Below, piece by piece: positions 33,042 through 44,690 of a DNA stretch of 64,000 nt (its first letter is position 1; every line of letters starts with the position of its first letter). Below the pieces are notes generated by a model. That model made no database searches. It saw only the letters and a list, made by a program, of their open reading frames with translations, and was not told the DNA's origin. The stretch spans positions 372,001 to 436,000 of the forward strand of contig JAYEGL010000001.1 in the NCBI GenBank assembly GCA_034659015.1, read 5' to 3'. Source of the stretch: Maricaulis sp034659015 (GTDB taxonomy: Bacteria; Pseudomonadota; Alphaproteobacteria; Caulobacterales; Maricaulaceae). A program made the translations under genes and the position numbers.

Positions 33042-35042
33042 ATGGCCCGCCGGCCCCGACATGCCTCCGCGGCTCACCGCGCCCGTCCGGCGTCACAGCG
33101 CCGGCGGAGACGCGGTGGCGGCAAGGGCGGCCTGCCGGTCTGGCGGGTCCTCGCCGCGATTGTCGTGGTCGGCGCGCTCGGCGTGGCCGGCGTCCTCGTC
33201 TCGATCGCGCGCGACCTGCCGGACACGTCCAGCCTGGCCGAGGTCGAGCGGGCCTCGACCATCGCCTTCCTCGATCATCGCGGCCGGCTGATCGCCCGGC
33301 GCGGCTCCGCCCATGGCCACGAGGTGCATGTCGAGGATCTGCCGCCCTATCTGGTTGATGCGGTGCTGGCCGTCGAGGACCGGCGCTTCTACAGCCATCC
33401 CGGCATCGACGTGATCGGCCTGTCGCGGGCCATGCTGGCCAATATCCGCGCCGGCCGGATCGTCCAGGGCGGTTCCACACTGACCCAGCAGCTGGCGAAG
33501 AATCTCTTTCTGTCGCCCGAGCGGACCTGGCGGCGGAAGATCCAGGAAATGATGCTCGCCTTCTGGCTGGAGAGCCGCTTCACCAAGGACGAGATTCTCG
33601 AACTCTATCTCAACCGGGTCTATTTCGGCGGCGGCGCCTGGGGCGTCGAGGCGGCTTCCCTGCGTTATTTCGGCAAGCCGGCGAGCGATGTCACGCTGGG
33701 CGAGGCGGCGCTGCTGGCCGGCCTGCTCAAGGCGCCTTCGCGCTACAGTCCCGTCAATGACGCCGCCCGCGCCGCGGCCCGGGCCACGGTCGTGCTCGAC
33801 CTGATGCGCCAGACCGGCCGCATCACCGAACGCGAACGCATCGCTGCGGCCTCGACGCCGATCCGCGTCTCCCGCGGCGCCTCAAGCCCCGGCGCGCAGT
33901 ATTTCATCGACTGGATCGCGCCGACCGTGCGCGAGATGGCCGGACCGCGCCATGGCGACCTCGTCGTGCGAACGACGCTCGACGTCGATGCCCAGCGTGC
34001 TGCGGAAGCGGCGCTGGACGGGGTGCTGGACAATGCCGAGCTGGCCTCGGGCGCCGGCGAGGGTGCGCTGGTGTCTCTTGCCCATGACGGCGCGGTGCGG
34101 GCCATGGTCGGCGGGCGCTCCTATATCCGCTCCCAGTTCAACCGGGCGATCCTGGCCCGCCGTCAGCCGGGCTCGGCGTTCAAGCCCTTCGTCTACGCCT
34201 CGGCCTTCGAGGCGGGGCTGGCACCGGACGATATCCGCGACGACCGGCCGGTCCGGGTCGGCGACTGGGAGCCGGAAAACTACAACGGCACCTATCGCGG
34301 CGAGATGACCCTGCGCGAGGCCTTCGCGCGGTCCTCGAACTCGGTCGCCGTACAGATTGCCGAGGAGACCGGCCGCGGCCATGTCGCACGCCTGGCCCGG
34401 CGCCTGGGCGTGGAAAGCCCGATGCGGGTCGACCGTTCGCTGGCACTGGGCGCCTACGAGGTGACGCCGCTGGAGCTGGCGGGCGCCTATGCGCCCTTCG
34501 CCAATGGCGGTTTCCGGGTCTCGCCCTTCGGCATCACGGCCATCGAGACGGCGGAGGGCGACATCCTGTTCGAGACACCGCCGCCGGCCGACCGCCGTGT
34601 GCTCGACCAGCGCACCGCAGCGCGCATGCAGGATCTGCTGCGTGCCGCCGCGGTCTGGGGTACGGGCCGAAATGCCGCCGTGCCGGGCCTGGAGATCGGT
34701 GGAAAAACCGGCACGACAAACGAATTCCGCGATGCCTGGTTCGCCGGCTATGGCGCCGACCTTGTCACCGTGGTGTGGACCGGCAATGACGACAACGCCC
34801 CGACCGATCACGCGACCGGCGGCGGGCCGCCGGCCCGGATCTTCGGGGCTTTCATGGGGGCCGCGCCCCGGACCGGCCTGGCCAGCGATCACGATCGCCC
34901 GGTACCCGCTGTCGCCCCGCCGCGGGCGGTGGCCGAGGCGCCGCCCGCCGGCGAGCCGCCTGCGGCCGAGGCCCGGCCTGATGCGGACCCCGATCCGATC
35001 GGGGCGTTTCTGGCCGGTCTGGGGGGACCGGACAGCGAGTAA
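33042..35042 (+). CDS. Class A penicillin-binding protein (PBP1a type)
   Basis: The 666-residue protein has a basic N-terminus, one membrane anchor (about residues 34-56) and two catalytic domains. The glycosyltransferase has VEDRRFYSHPGIDVIGL, GGSTLTQQLAKNLFL and RKIQEMMLAFWLE. The transpeptidase has the active-site Ser in PGSAFKPF (S-x-x-K), RSSNSVA (S-x-N) and KTGTT. It polymerises and cross-links peptidoglycan. The C-terminus is Pro/Ala rich. It is a monocistronic gene with a short gap to the next signal-peptide gene. Confidence 0.96.
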   Translation: MARRPRHASAAHRARPASQRRRRRGGGKGGLPVWRVLAAIVVVGALGVAGVLVSIARDLPDTSSLAEVERASTIAFLDHRGRLIARRGSAHGHEVHVEDLPPYLVDAVLAVEDRRFYSHPGIDVIGLSRAMLANIRAGRIVQGGSTLTQQLAKNLFLSPERTWRRKIQEMMLAFWLESRFTKDEILELYLNRVYFGGGAWGVEAASLRYFGKPASDVTLGEAALLAGLLKAPSRYSPVNDAARAAARATVVLDLMRQTGRITERERIAAASTPIRVSRGASSPGAQYFIDWIAPTVREMAGPRHGDLVVRTTLDVDAQRAAEAALDGVLDNAELASGAGEGALVSLAHDGAVRAMVGGRSYIRSQFNRAILARRQPGSAFKPFVYASAFEAGLAPDDIRDDRPVRVGDWEPENYNGTYRGEMTLREAFARSSNSVAVQIAEETGRGHVARLARRLGVESPMRVDRSLALGAYEVTPLELAGAYAPFANGGFRVSPFGITAIETAEGDILFETPPPADRRVLDQRTAARMQDLLRAAAVWGTGRNAAVPGLEIGGKTGTTNEFRDAWFAGYGADLVTVVWTGNDDNAPTDHATGGGPPARIFGAFMGAAPRTGLASDHDRPVPAVAPPRAVAEAPPAGEPPAAEARPDADPDPIGAFLAGLGGPDSE

Positions 35043-35148
35043 TCCCAGCCTTTATGACGAGGGTTTTACGGGACGCTTTGCGATCCCGGTGCTAGGCTGC
35101 GCGCCGAGGGACCGGATTGCATCGAACGTCGCCAAAGAGAGGGGACAC

Positions 35149-36732
35149 ATGAAATTTCACCTGTTGCCGGCACTGGCCCTGAGCGGGCTTGTGGTCACCA
35201 CCATTCCGGCGGGCAGCGCACTGGCGCAAAGCCGTGCCGACGCGGAAGCCGCGCTGACCCGGATGGGGCTTCTCGGCCGCGAAAGCGACACGTTTCGCTA
35301 TGAACGCGCCGACTGGTCGGGGGGCCGGTATATCCTGTCCGGCGTCGTGGTCACCGACCTCGATGTCGACAACAAGGATGTCGATTTGGACACCGCCGGA
35401 GAGATGCGCATCGAGCGCATGATCTTCGACGCACCGCGTATCGATGCAAGCGACGATGTCGTGTTCGACGGGCTTGCCATCGAGGGGCTGTCCATGAACG
35501 AGCCCGGCAGCGACGGTTTCGTGCGCTTGGCACACCTGGCGGTCGAGGGACCCAATGCCGTGATGGCCGCGGACCTGGCCCGTATGATCTCCGGCGACGA
35601 CGATTTCGAACCGGACTGGTCGGCCTACCGGTTCGATACACTGGGGTTCGAGGGTTTTGATGCCGAGGGCGATGGCGAAGAGGGGCCGTATGACGTCGCG
35701 GTCGAGCAGTTCGTGCTGCAGGATTACGGCGATATCGAGCTGGGCCGCATGGCGCTCATGGGCGTTGCCGTCGAAGCGACGGCGGAAAACGGTCCTGCCA
35801 GCTTCCGTCTCGACGAGCTGACCCTGACGGGTTTCCGCTCGAGCGCCTATTCCGAACTGATGGAGACCATCGCCCGCGGCGGCGACGAGGATGCGGTGAT
35901 GGACGCCTACTACCGCACGGCTTTCACTCCGCAGCTGGACCTGTTCGACCGCTTTACCCTGCGTGGTCTCGCCGGGGACGCAGAGGGCGTGGCCTTTGCG
36001 GTCGACAATCTGGTCGGCAGTGTCGACAAGACCGGCTCGCGCTACGCCTATTCGGTCGGGCTGGATTCCGCCCGTCTCGTACCCGATGCGTCACAGCCGG
36101 CCGGCGCCCAGGTGGCCACGGCGCTGGGCATGCTGGGCTATGAACACGTCGAAATGAGCCTGGCGGCGAACACGGTCTATGACGAGAGCACGGGCCGGGC
36201 CCGCACCGTCGGCGACAATTATATCGAGCTGCACGACGGTCTGCGCATCGAGATGACGCAAGACCTGGGTGGCTACAATGAATACTACGCGGCCCTGCCC
36301 GCGGCGGCCGAGGCACTCCAGGGCGCTGCGGAGGACGAAGAGGCGACGGCCGAGCAGGCCGATGCGATGATGAAGTTGATGGCGCCGATCGTGCTGCACG
36401 ATCTGTCCATGCGCATTGTCGACCTGTCCCTGCTCGACCGGGCGCTGGAAGCCGGTGCCGCGTCCCAGGGGATCACGACCGAAGAGCTGCGCATGCAGAC
36501 TGCAGCGATGATCGGTGTGGGCCTGCTTTCCGCCCCGCCGGACGTGCCGCGCCCGCTGCTTGCGCAGCTGTCCGAGGCGCTGACCGCCTTCATCAACCAG
36601 GGCGGCAGCCTGACGGTTCGCGCCATGCCGCCCGACCCGATCAGCATCGGTGCCATCACCGACCAGATCGAGGCGGGTACGTTCGACTACAATGCGCTGG
36701 GGCTCAGCTTCACCGCGGATGTGCCGGAATAG
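35149..36732 (+). CDS. Large secreted protein, unknown
   Basis: The 527-residue protein has a Sec signal peptide (LPALALSGLVVTTIPAGSALA, cleavage after ALA) and a long acidic mature part. It contains repeated units of the form FDTLGFEGFDAEG, ELTLTGFRSS and DRFTLRGLAGDAEG, each about 100 residues apart, which suggests beta-rich repeats. No enzyme motif or membrane span was found. The ATG at 35149 follows AGAGAGGGG. The frame remains open far upstream, inside the PBP gene, and is not used. A bidirectional terminator follows. Confidence 0.75.
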   Translation: MKFHLLPALALSGLVVTTIPAGSALAQSRADAEAALTRMGLLGRESDTFRYERADWSGGRYILSGVVVTDLDVDNKDVDLDTAGEMRIERMIFDAPRIDASDDVVFDGLAIEGLSMNEPGSDGFVRLAHLAVEGPNAVMAADLARMISGDDDFEPDWSAYRFDTLGFEGFDAEGDGEEGPYDVAVEQFVLQDYGDIELGRMALMGVAVEATAENGPASFRLDELTLTGFRSSAYSELMETIARGGDEDAVMDAYYRTAFTPQLDLFDRFTLRGLAGDAEGVAFAVDNLVGSVDKTGSRYAYSVGLDSARLVPDASQPAGAQVATALGMLGYEHVEMSLAANTVYDESTGRARTVGDNYIELHDGLRIEMTQDLGGYNEYYAALPAAAEALQGAAEDEEATAEQADAMMKLMAPIVLHDLSMRIVDLSLLDRALEAGAASQGITTEELRMQTAAMIGVGLLSAPPDVPRPLLAQLSEALTAFINQGGSLTVRAMPPDPISIGAITDQIEAGTFDYNALGLSFTADVPE

Positions 36733-36751
36733 GCGCGTCAACGCATAAAAC

Positions 36752-36786
36752 GGGGGCGTCCGGTTCCGGCCGGCGCCCCCTTTTTT
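36752..36786. terminator. Bidirectional terminator
   Basis: A strong stem (GGGGGCG / CGCCCCC with inner CCGG-TT-CCGG) is followed by six T on the plus strand and by GTTTT on the minus strand. It lies between the stop of the secreted protein (36732) and that of phaZ (36793), and can serve both. Confidence 0.9.
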
Positions 36787-36792
36787 CTAGGC

Positions 36793-38058
36793 CTAGCGCC
36801 GGGCGAGGGCCTCTGCGCCCTGTTCGCGCATGAAGGCCTTCATCTTCGGCGCGATGTGTTCCTTGAAGCGGCGGCCGTTGAAGACGCCGTAATGGCCCAC
36901 ATCCGGCTGGATCCAGTCCATCTGCAGGCGCTCGTCGAGAGCGCTGCAAAGGGTGTGCGCCGCCTGGGTCTGGCCGATGCCGGAGATATCGTCATTCTCG
37001 CCCTCCACGGTCAGAAGGGCGACATCGGTGATCGCGGACGGATCGACCTTGCGGCCATGATGTTCCTGCTCGCCGCGCGCCAGCTTGTGCTCCTGGAAGA
37101 CGTCGGTGATGGTCTGCAGGTAGAATTCCTCGCTCAGATCCATCACGGCGAGATATTCGTCGTAGAAGGTGCGGTGCTTGTCCGCGCTGTCGCCATCGCC
37201 CTCGACCAGGTGGGTGAAGAAGTTCCAGTGCGCGTCGACATGCCGGTCCAGGTTCATGTTCATGAAGCCGGCCAGTTGCAGGAAGCCCGGATAGACCCGG
37301 CGGAAAGCGCCGGGATTGGGTGCCGGCACGGTGTGGATCAGATTGCCGGAGAACCACTCGAAGGGTTTCTCCTCGGCCAGTTTGTTCGGCACGGTCGGCG
37401 AGAGGCGGGTATCGATCGGCGAGCCCATGAAGGTCATCGAGGCCGGCCGCGCCGGATCGTCATCCTGGGCCATCAGGGCGATGGCGCCCAGGGTCGGCGG
37501 TCCGGGCTGGCACACCGCAACGACATGCACGTCCGGGCCGAGCAGAGCGATCATCTCGCGGATATAGGCGACGAAATCGTCCAGATCGAAACGGCCATCG
37601 ACCACCGGTACGTTTCGCGCGTCGGCCCAGTCGGTGATGTAGACGTCATGGTCGGGCAGGAAAGCTTCCACCGTACCGCGCAGCAGCGTGGCGTAGTGGC
37701 CGGACATCGGCGCGACGAACAGCACTTTCGGGTCCGGCGTTTCGCTGCCGCGCGCCGCGACCAGCGCATCGTGATCGCGTTCGAAATGCAGCAGGTCGCA
37801 CCAGGGTTTCGACCAGACGACCGCTTCGCTGACGCCGACGCACCGGCCGTTGATCTCGGTCCTGTCCAGCATCCATTCCGGCTTGCCATAGCGCCGCGTG
37901 ACGGACTCGAAGAGTTCCGCGGCGGCGGCGAACGTGCGGCCGGCCATCGTATCGCCGACGGGATTCCAGGGCGCGCGCAAGGTACGTCGCGTGGCATTGG
38001 CCGCCGCGCGCCAGGGGGTCATTGCGATCCGGTTGAACTCGTACATGGAATACAGCAT
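36793..38058 (-). CDS. phaZ: Intracellular polyhydroxyalkanoate depolymerase
   Basis: The 421-residue protein starts MLYSMYEFNRIAMTPWRAAA, typical of PhaZ. Its nucleophile elbow reads VAVCQPGPPTLGA with Cys183, the position and residue of the Ralstonia eutropha PhaZ nucleophile, in place of the usual Ser of lipases. The late TVEGENDDISG and DVGHYGVFNGRRFKE supply Asp and His. It mobilises stored PHB granules. The ATG at 38058 follows AGGAG by five bases and is preferred to the frame from 38202. Confidence 0.95.
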   Translation of the reverse strand: MLYSMYEFNRIAMTPWRAAANATRRTLRAPWNPVGDTMAGRTFAAAAELFESVTRRYGKPEWMLDRTEINGRCVGVSEAVVWSKPWCDLLHFERDHDALVAARGSETPDPKVLFVAPMSGHYATLLRGTVEAFLPDHDVYITDWADARNVPVVDGRFDLDDFVAYIREMIALLGPDVHVVAVCQPGPPTLGAIALMAQDDDPARPASMTFMGSPIDTRLSPTVPNKLAEEKPFEWFSGNLIHTVPAPNPGAFRRVYPGFLQLAGFMNMNLDRHVDAHWNFFTHLVEGDGDSADKHRTFYDEYLAVMDLSEEFYLQTITDVFQEHKLARGEQEHHGRKVDPSAITDVALLTVEGENDDISGIGQTQAAHTLCSALDERLQMDWIQPDVGHYGVFNGRRFKEHIAPKMKAFMREQGAEALARR

Positions 38059-38098
38059 GACGTCTCCTGGGCCCCTGCGCCGGGGCCCGCTAAGGGGC

Positions 38099-38731
38099 TC
38101 AGGATGATGCGCCCTCTTCCTCAAGGAAGTCTTGCAGCCGTGCGGCCATGGCTTGCGGGTCGGTGCCGTGGGTGAAGACGTCGACGAATTCGCCTTCGGC
38201 ATCCATCAGATAGAGGATGGAGGAGTGGTCCATCAGATAGTCGTCGCCCTCGCCGGCCCGGCGATAGACGACGCGATAGGCACTGGCGACGTCGGCGATC
38301 TGGTCTTCCGTGCCGGTCAGGCCGACCAGCCCGTCCGGGAAAGCCGGCGACTGGACGTACTGGGCCAGCTGCTCGACCGTGTCGCGTTCGGGATCCACCG
38401 TGATCAGGACGGGCTGGATCTGCGCGCGCTCTTCCGCGCTCAGCTGGTCCAGCGCAGCCGCCATGGCCTGAAGCGAGAAGGGGCAGATATCGGGGCAGTA
38501 GGTGTAGCCGAAATAGATCAGCATCGCCTTGCCGCGAAAATCCGCCTCGGTCACCGTCGCGCCGGTATGATCGACCAGGGTGAAGGGGCCGCCAATACTG
38601 GCCTCGCCGCTGATGCGCACACCGGCCTGGCGCGGGGCGCCGGCATCGGGACCTGTCAGCACGAGCGCGAAGAAGACAATCATCAACGTCGCCGGAGCGG
38701 CGATCAACAACCAGATAACGGGACGCGGCAT
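38099..38731 (-). CDS. SCO1/SenC family copper chaperone
   Basis: The 210-residue protein has an N-terminal membrane anchor (about residues 6-26) and a thioredoxin fold with the copper site CPDIC (Cys79, Cys83) and His169 (MDHSSILYL). SCO proteins deliver copper to cytochrome c oxidase. The ATG at 38731 follows GGAG and is preferred to a GTG at 38737. It is divergent from regB, 148 bases apart, recalling the senC-regB-regA arrangement of Rhodobacter. Confidence 0.95.
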   Translation of the reverse strand: MPRPVIWLLIAAPATLMIVFFALVLTGPDAGAPRQAGVRISGEASIGGPFTLVDHTGATVTEADFRGKAMLIYFGYTYCPDICPFSLQAMAAALDQLSAEERAQIQPVLITVDPERDTVEQLAQYVQSPAFPDGLVGLTGTEDQIADVASAYRVVYRRAGEGDDYLMDHSSILYLMDAEGEFVDVFTHGTDPQAMAARLQDFLEEEGASS

Positions 38732-38878
38732 GCTCACTCCATGGGGTCTGTCCGGTTTCGTCGTCTATCCGGACGCGGACGAAGCATGATAAGCCTCGAC
38801 CGAAAAGGATGCTGCAGATGCGAAGGTAGGCTGGCGCGCCGCGCCTGTCCATGCCAGCGCGCTGTCGGGAGGACCTGA

Positions 38879-40201
38879 ATGGCCGATTCCGATTGGGACC
38901 CTTACGGGGGTGACGCCCAGCTGACGCCGGTTTTCGGACGTCTGAGACTGCGAACCCTGGTCATGCTGCGCTGGCTCGCCGTGGCCGGCCAGACCGCCAC
39001 CGTGCTGCTCGTTCACTTTGTCATCGGCTTCGAGCTGCCGATCGGTTTCTGTCTCGGCGTCATCCTGGCGAGCGCCTGGATAAACACCTGGCTCACCCTG
39101 TCCGTGCCGCCCCAGCGCTTCGCCCGCGACTGGGAGGCCTTCGCCCAGCTGGGTTATGACGTGGTGCAGCTCTGCGTGTTGCTGATGCTGACCGGGGGGC
39201 TGCAGAACCCCTTCGTCATCATGCTGGTCGCCCCGGTCATGATCTCCGTCGCTGCCCTTCCGCCGCGCTGGTCGACCGGCGTGGGTGCCCTCGCCATGGC
39301 CGGCACGGGGGCGATGTGGCTGTGGAGCCTGCCCCTGCCCTGGTTTGCCGGACAGGACATCGACCTGCCCGGCGTCTACGTGCTCGGCCTGTGGTCGGCG
39401 ATCTTCATCTCCATCGCCTTCACCGCGGTCTATTCCTGGCGGGTCAGCCAGGAGGGCAAGCGCATGGCCACCGCGCTGGCAGCCACCCAGAGTGTGCTGT
39501 CGCGCGAACAGCGCCTGTCCGCGCTGGGGGCCCTGGCCGCCGCGGCGGCGCACGAGCTGGGCACGCCGCTCGCCACGATCCAGCTCACCGCCAAGGAAAT
39601 GCTGCGCGATCTCAAGGACAACGAGTTGCTGCGCGAGGATGCCGAGCTGATGGTGACGCAGGCGCGGCGCTGCCGCGACATTCTCAAACGCCTCAGCCAG
39701 GAGCGTGCGGTCAGCGATATCCGCCATGACCGGGTGGAATTCCTCGCCGCCCTGGAAGAGGCCAGCGCGCCCCTGCGCGGACTCGGCCCGGTGGTGAACG
39801 TCGAGCTGGCCGAGGCCCAGGGGTCGGAGCCGCCTGTCCTGCGGCGCATGCCGGAAATCCTCTACGGCATCGGCAATTTCATCGAGAACGCCATCGACTT
39901 CGCCGAGACGCGCGTCACCGTGGAGGGGCGCTGGGATCCGGGCAATGTCTATATCCGCGTCAGCGACGACGGGCCGGGTTTCTCGCCGGACATCCTGGCG
40001 CGTATCGGCGAACCCTACACCACAACCCGCTCGGGTACGCCGGGCCAGGGCGGTCTGGGTCTGGGGGTTTTCATCGCCAAGACAATGATCGAAAACTCGG
40101 GCGGTGTCGTAAGATTCGACAATGCCGGCCCCCGGGGCGGGGCGGTCGTGTCGATCCGCTGGCCGCGCAAAGAGGTGGAGGCGCCGCCCGCTCTGGGCTA
40201 G
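38879..40201 (+). CDS. regB: Redox sensor histidine kinase RegB/ActS
   Basis: The 440-residue protein has six membrane spans (about residues 28-185), a quinone-binding motif GGLQNPF at 106-112, the H-box with His225 (AHELGTPLATI), and Cys265 in ARRCRDIL, the same numbering as the redox-active residues of Rhodobacter capsulatus RegB. The ATPase domain has NAIDFAETRV, VSDDGPGFS and GLGLGVFIAK. It senses the quinone pool and phosphorylates RegA, encoded 41 bases downstream. Confidence 0.96.
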   Translation: MADSDWDPYGGDAQLTPVFGRLRLRTLVMLRWLAVAGQTATVLLVHFVIGFELPIGFCLGVILASAWINTWLTLSVPPQRFARDWEAFAQLGYDVVQLCVLLMLTGGLQNPFVIMLVAPVMISVAALPPRWSTGVGALAMAGTGAMWLWSLPLPWFAGQDIDLPGVYVLGLWSAIFISIAFTAVYSWRVSQEGKRMATALAATQSVLSREQRLSALGALAAAAAHELGTPLATIQLTAKEMLRDLKDNELLREDAELMVTQARRCRDILKRLSQERAVSDIRHDRVEFLAALEEASAPLRGLGPVVNVELAEAQGSEPPVLRRMPEILYGIGNFIENAIDFAETRVTVEGRWDPGNVYIRVSDDGPGFSPDILARIGEPYTTTRSGTPGQGGLGLGVFIAKTMIENSGGVVRFDNAGPRGGAVVSIRWPRKEVEAPPALG

Positions 40202-40242
40202 TGAAAGGCGCAACACACCGGATTTTTCACGAGGATGGACGT

Positions 40243-40794
40243 GTGAGCGAGATCGAATACCAGCTTCCCGAAGACAAATCCCTGCTCATTCTCGACGACG
40301 ACGCGCCGTTCCGGACCCGGCTCGGCCGGGCGATGACGGGGCGCGGCTTCGTCGTCTCGGCCGTCGCCACGGTGGACGAGGCCAAGGAGATCGCGCGCAA
40401 CAATCCGCCGGCCTTCGCCGTGCTGGACCTGCGCCTGCAGGACGGGGACGGTCTGGACGTGGTGCAGGCCCTGCACGCCTCGCGGCCCGATTGCCGTGTC
40501 GTCATGCTGACCGGCTACGGCAATATCGCCACCGCCGTGGCGGCCGTGAAGGCCGGTGCCGTCGACTACATGTCCAAGCCGGCCGATGCCGACGATATCA
40601 TCAAGGCCCTGCTCGCCCATCCCGAAGACAAGCCGGAACCGCCGGAAAACCCGATGTCGGCCGACCGGGTGCGCTGGGAACACATCCAGCGCGTCTTCGA
40701 ACTGTGCGATCACAATGTGTCCGAAACGGCCCGCCGCCTGAACATGCACCGGCGCACCCTGCAGCGGATCCTGGCGAAACGCGCACCGCGCTAG
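40243..40794 (+). CDS. regA: Redox response regulator RegA/ActR
   Basis: The 183-residue response regulator has the receiver domain (LLILDDDAPFRTRL, phospho-acceptor Asp62 in VLDLRLQDGDGL, LTGYGNIATA, MSKPADADDI) and a C-terminal Fis-type helix-turn-helix ending NMHRRTLQRILAKRAPR. The start is taken as GTG at 40243, preceded by GAGGAT, giving the usual RegA length; a GTG at 40201 would overlap the regB stop and add 14 residues. It controls respiratory and energy genes. Confidence 0.95.
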   Translation: MSEIEYQLPEDKSLLILDDDAPFRTRLGRAMTGRGFVVSAVATVDEAKEIARNNPPAFAVLDLRLQDGDGLDVVQALHASRPDCRVVMLTGYGNIATAVAAVKAGAVDYMSKPADADDIIKALLAHPEDKPEPPENPMSADRVRWEHIQRVFELCDHNVSETARRLNMHRRTLQRILAKRAPR

Positions 40795-40813
40795 GATTAG
40801 GGACACGTACCGA

Positions 40814-40827
40814 AGGGACATGTCCCT
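40814..40827. other. Perfect 14-base palindrome between regA and DUF1223 gene
   Basis: AGGGACATGTCCCT lies between the convergent regA and DUF1223 genes and overlaps the end of the latter by two bases. A further AGGGACA lies 13 bases before it, so two alternative hairpins are possible. No T-run follows, so a terminator role is uncertain. Confidence 0.5.
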
Positions 40828-41578
40828 AGTGCTGCCGCCCGTCCTCGTCTTCCGGCTCGGCATGGGCATAGCCGTAGATCGGGCCGCCGCCTGATCCCTG
40901 GACGATCGCCACCGTGCCGTAGCGGCGGAAGCTCTCGCCCATGAATGTGGCTTCGCCGCCCGACCAGGAGCCCAGATAGGTCAGGCTCTTGACCATGTTG
41001 TAGTGCGGCATGTCGAGGCCTTCATTTTCGCCGGCGCCGATCTCCACCATGGCCCAGCCCGGCGCATAGGCGACCAGCCAGACATCGAGTTCCTCTTCCG
41101 GCGCCTCGCCGTCCAGGTGCACCATGAAGGAGCCGAACGGGCCGTCCTCCAGACGGATGACGGGGCTGTCGGGCATGGCGCAGAGCCGCTCGCCGACGGC
41201 GTTGGAGACCTTGTCCCGGTTCCAGCCCGGCGCGTCATTGATGCCGTCGACCACGAATTGCGGCGTATAGAGCCGGCTCACGTCCAGATTGGGCAGGTAC
41301 ATGCGCTGGCGCTGCACGTATTCCGGACGGGCATAGGTATCCACCCAGCCGTACATGTCCCAGTAGGACACCGCAAAGGCGAGGGTGAAGACGTTCTCGT
41401 GCCGGTCCAGCTCGCCGAGATAGCGGTTGGCGTCCGGGCAGAGCGGGCAGCCCTGGCTTGTGAAAAGCTCGACAAGGACGGGACGTTCGGAGTGGCAGGC
41501 CGAACCGTCATCCGGTTCGCCGGCCAGGGCGGGCCCGGCCATCAGCAGGGCGAGAAGAAGGGACACCAGCTTGCGCAT
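40826..41578 (-). CDS. DUF1223 family secreted thioredoxin-like protein
   Basis: The 250-residue protein has a signal peptide (LVSLLLALLMAGPALA) and the DUF1223 core VLVELFTSQGCPLCPDANRYL, which carries a C-x-x-C within a thioredoxin-like fold. It also shows SYWDMYGWVDTYARPEYVQRQ. DUF1223 proteins are periplasmic and of unknown role; a redox function is inferred from the Cys pair. It converges on regA. Repeat A6 lies upstream. Confidence 0.88.
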   Translation of the reverse strand: MRKLVSLLLALLMAGPALAGEPDDGSACHSERPVLVELFTSQGCPLCPDANRYLGELDRHENVFTLAFAVSYWDMYGWVDTYARPEYVQRQRMYLPNLDVSRLYTPQFVVDGINDAPGWNRDKVSNAVGERLCAMPDSPVIRLEDGPFGSFMVHLDGEAPEEELDVWLVAYAPGWAMVEIGAGENEGLDMPHYNMVKSLTYLGSWSGGEATFMGESFRRYGTVAIVQGSGGGPIYGYAHAEPEDEDGRQH

Positions 41579-41648
41579 AGGGTCTTAGATAATCACCCCC
41601 GCCCGCCCCTGCCAATCACTTGGCCGTGACGGGTGCGAGAGCCGAACA

Positions 41649-41794
41649 GTCCTTCCCCTTGATGGGGAAGGTGCCCGGCGACGCCGGGCGGAAGGGGTGA
41701 ATCCCGGTGCTTGCGAATTGGAAACACCTCGCTCCCACCCCCTCCGACCCGCGGCTTGCGCCGCGGCCCACCTCCCCCATCAAGGGGGAGGATG
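41649..41794 (+). repeat. Family A dispersed hairpin repeat, copy A6
   Basis: Left hairpin CCTTCCCC-TTGAT-GGGGAAGG, stem GCCCGGC-gac-GCCGGGC, core GGAAGGGGTGAATCCCGG, CACCCCCTCC, then a third stem CCGCGGC-ttgc-GCCGCGG and right hairpin CCTCCCCC-ATCAA-GGGGGAGG. The third stem resembles the second stem of other copies read backwards, as if the ends had been exchanged. It lies 25 bases from the acnA stop. Confidence 0.9.
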
Positions 41795-41818
41795 GAGCGC
41801 GTGCTTTGTACTATTGGC

Positions 41819-44494
<2,676 letters not shown>

Positions 44495-44690
44495 TAGCGT
44501 CGTCCTCATGAGGCAAAAGGGGGCGGGACTGCCCGGTGGGAGGATGGCCATTCATTGAGTGGCCGTATGTTTTGGCGGGGTTTTAACCGGAGTGCGGGCC
44601 CGCTGCAATGCGGTGTTCCGTGCGTTGACGAACGCCCCCCGGTCGGGCGACATGCGGTCGATGACGACCGCCTTTGCCGATTTTCCCGAC

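Noticed and set aside
34489..35148. An N-terminal extension of the secreted protein
   Set aside because: The extension runs inside the PBP gene in another frame. The ATG at 35149 has a ribosome site and begins a clean signal peptide.
40795..40828. A standard terminator between regA and the DUF1223 gene
   Set aside because: The 14-base palindrome has no T-run on either side, so I list it only as a palindrome.
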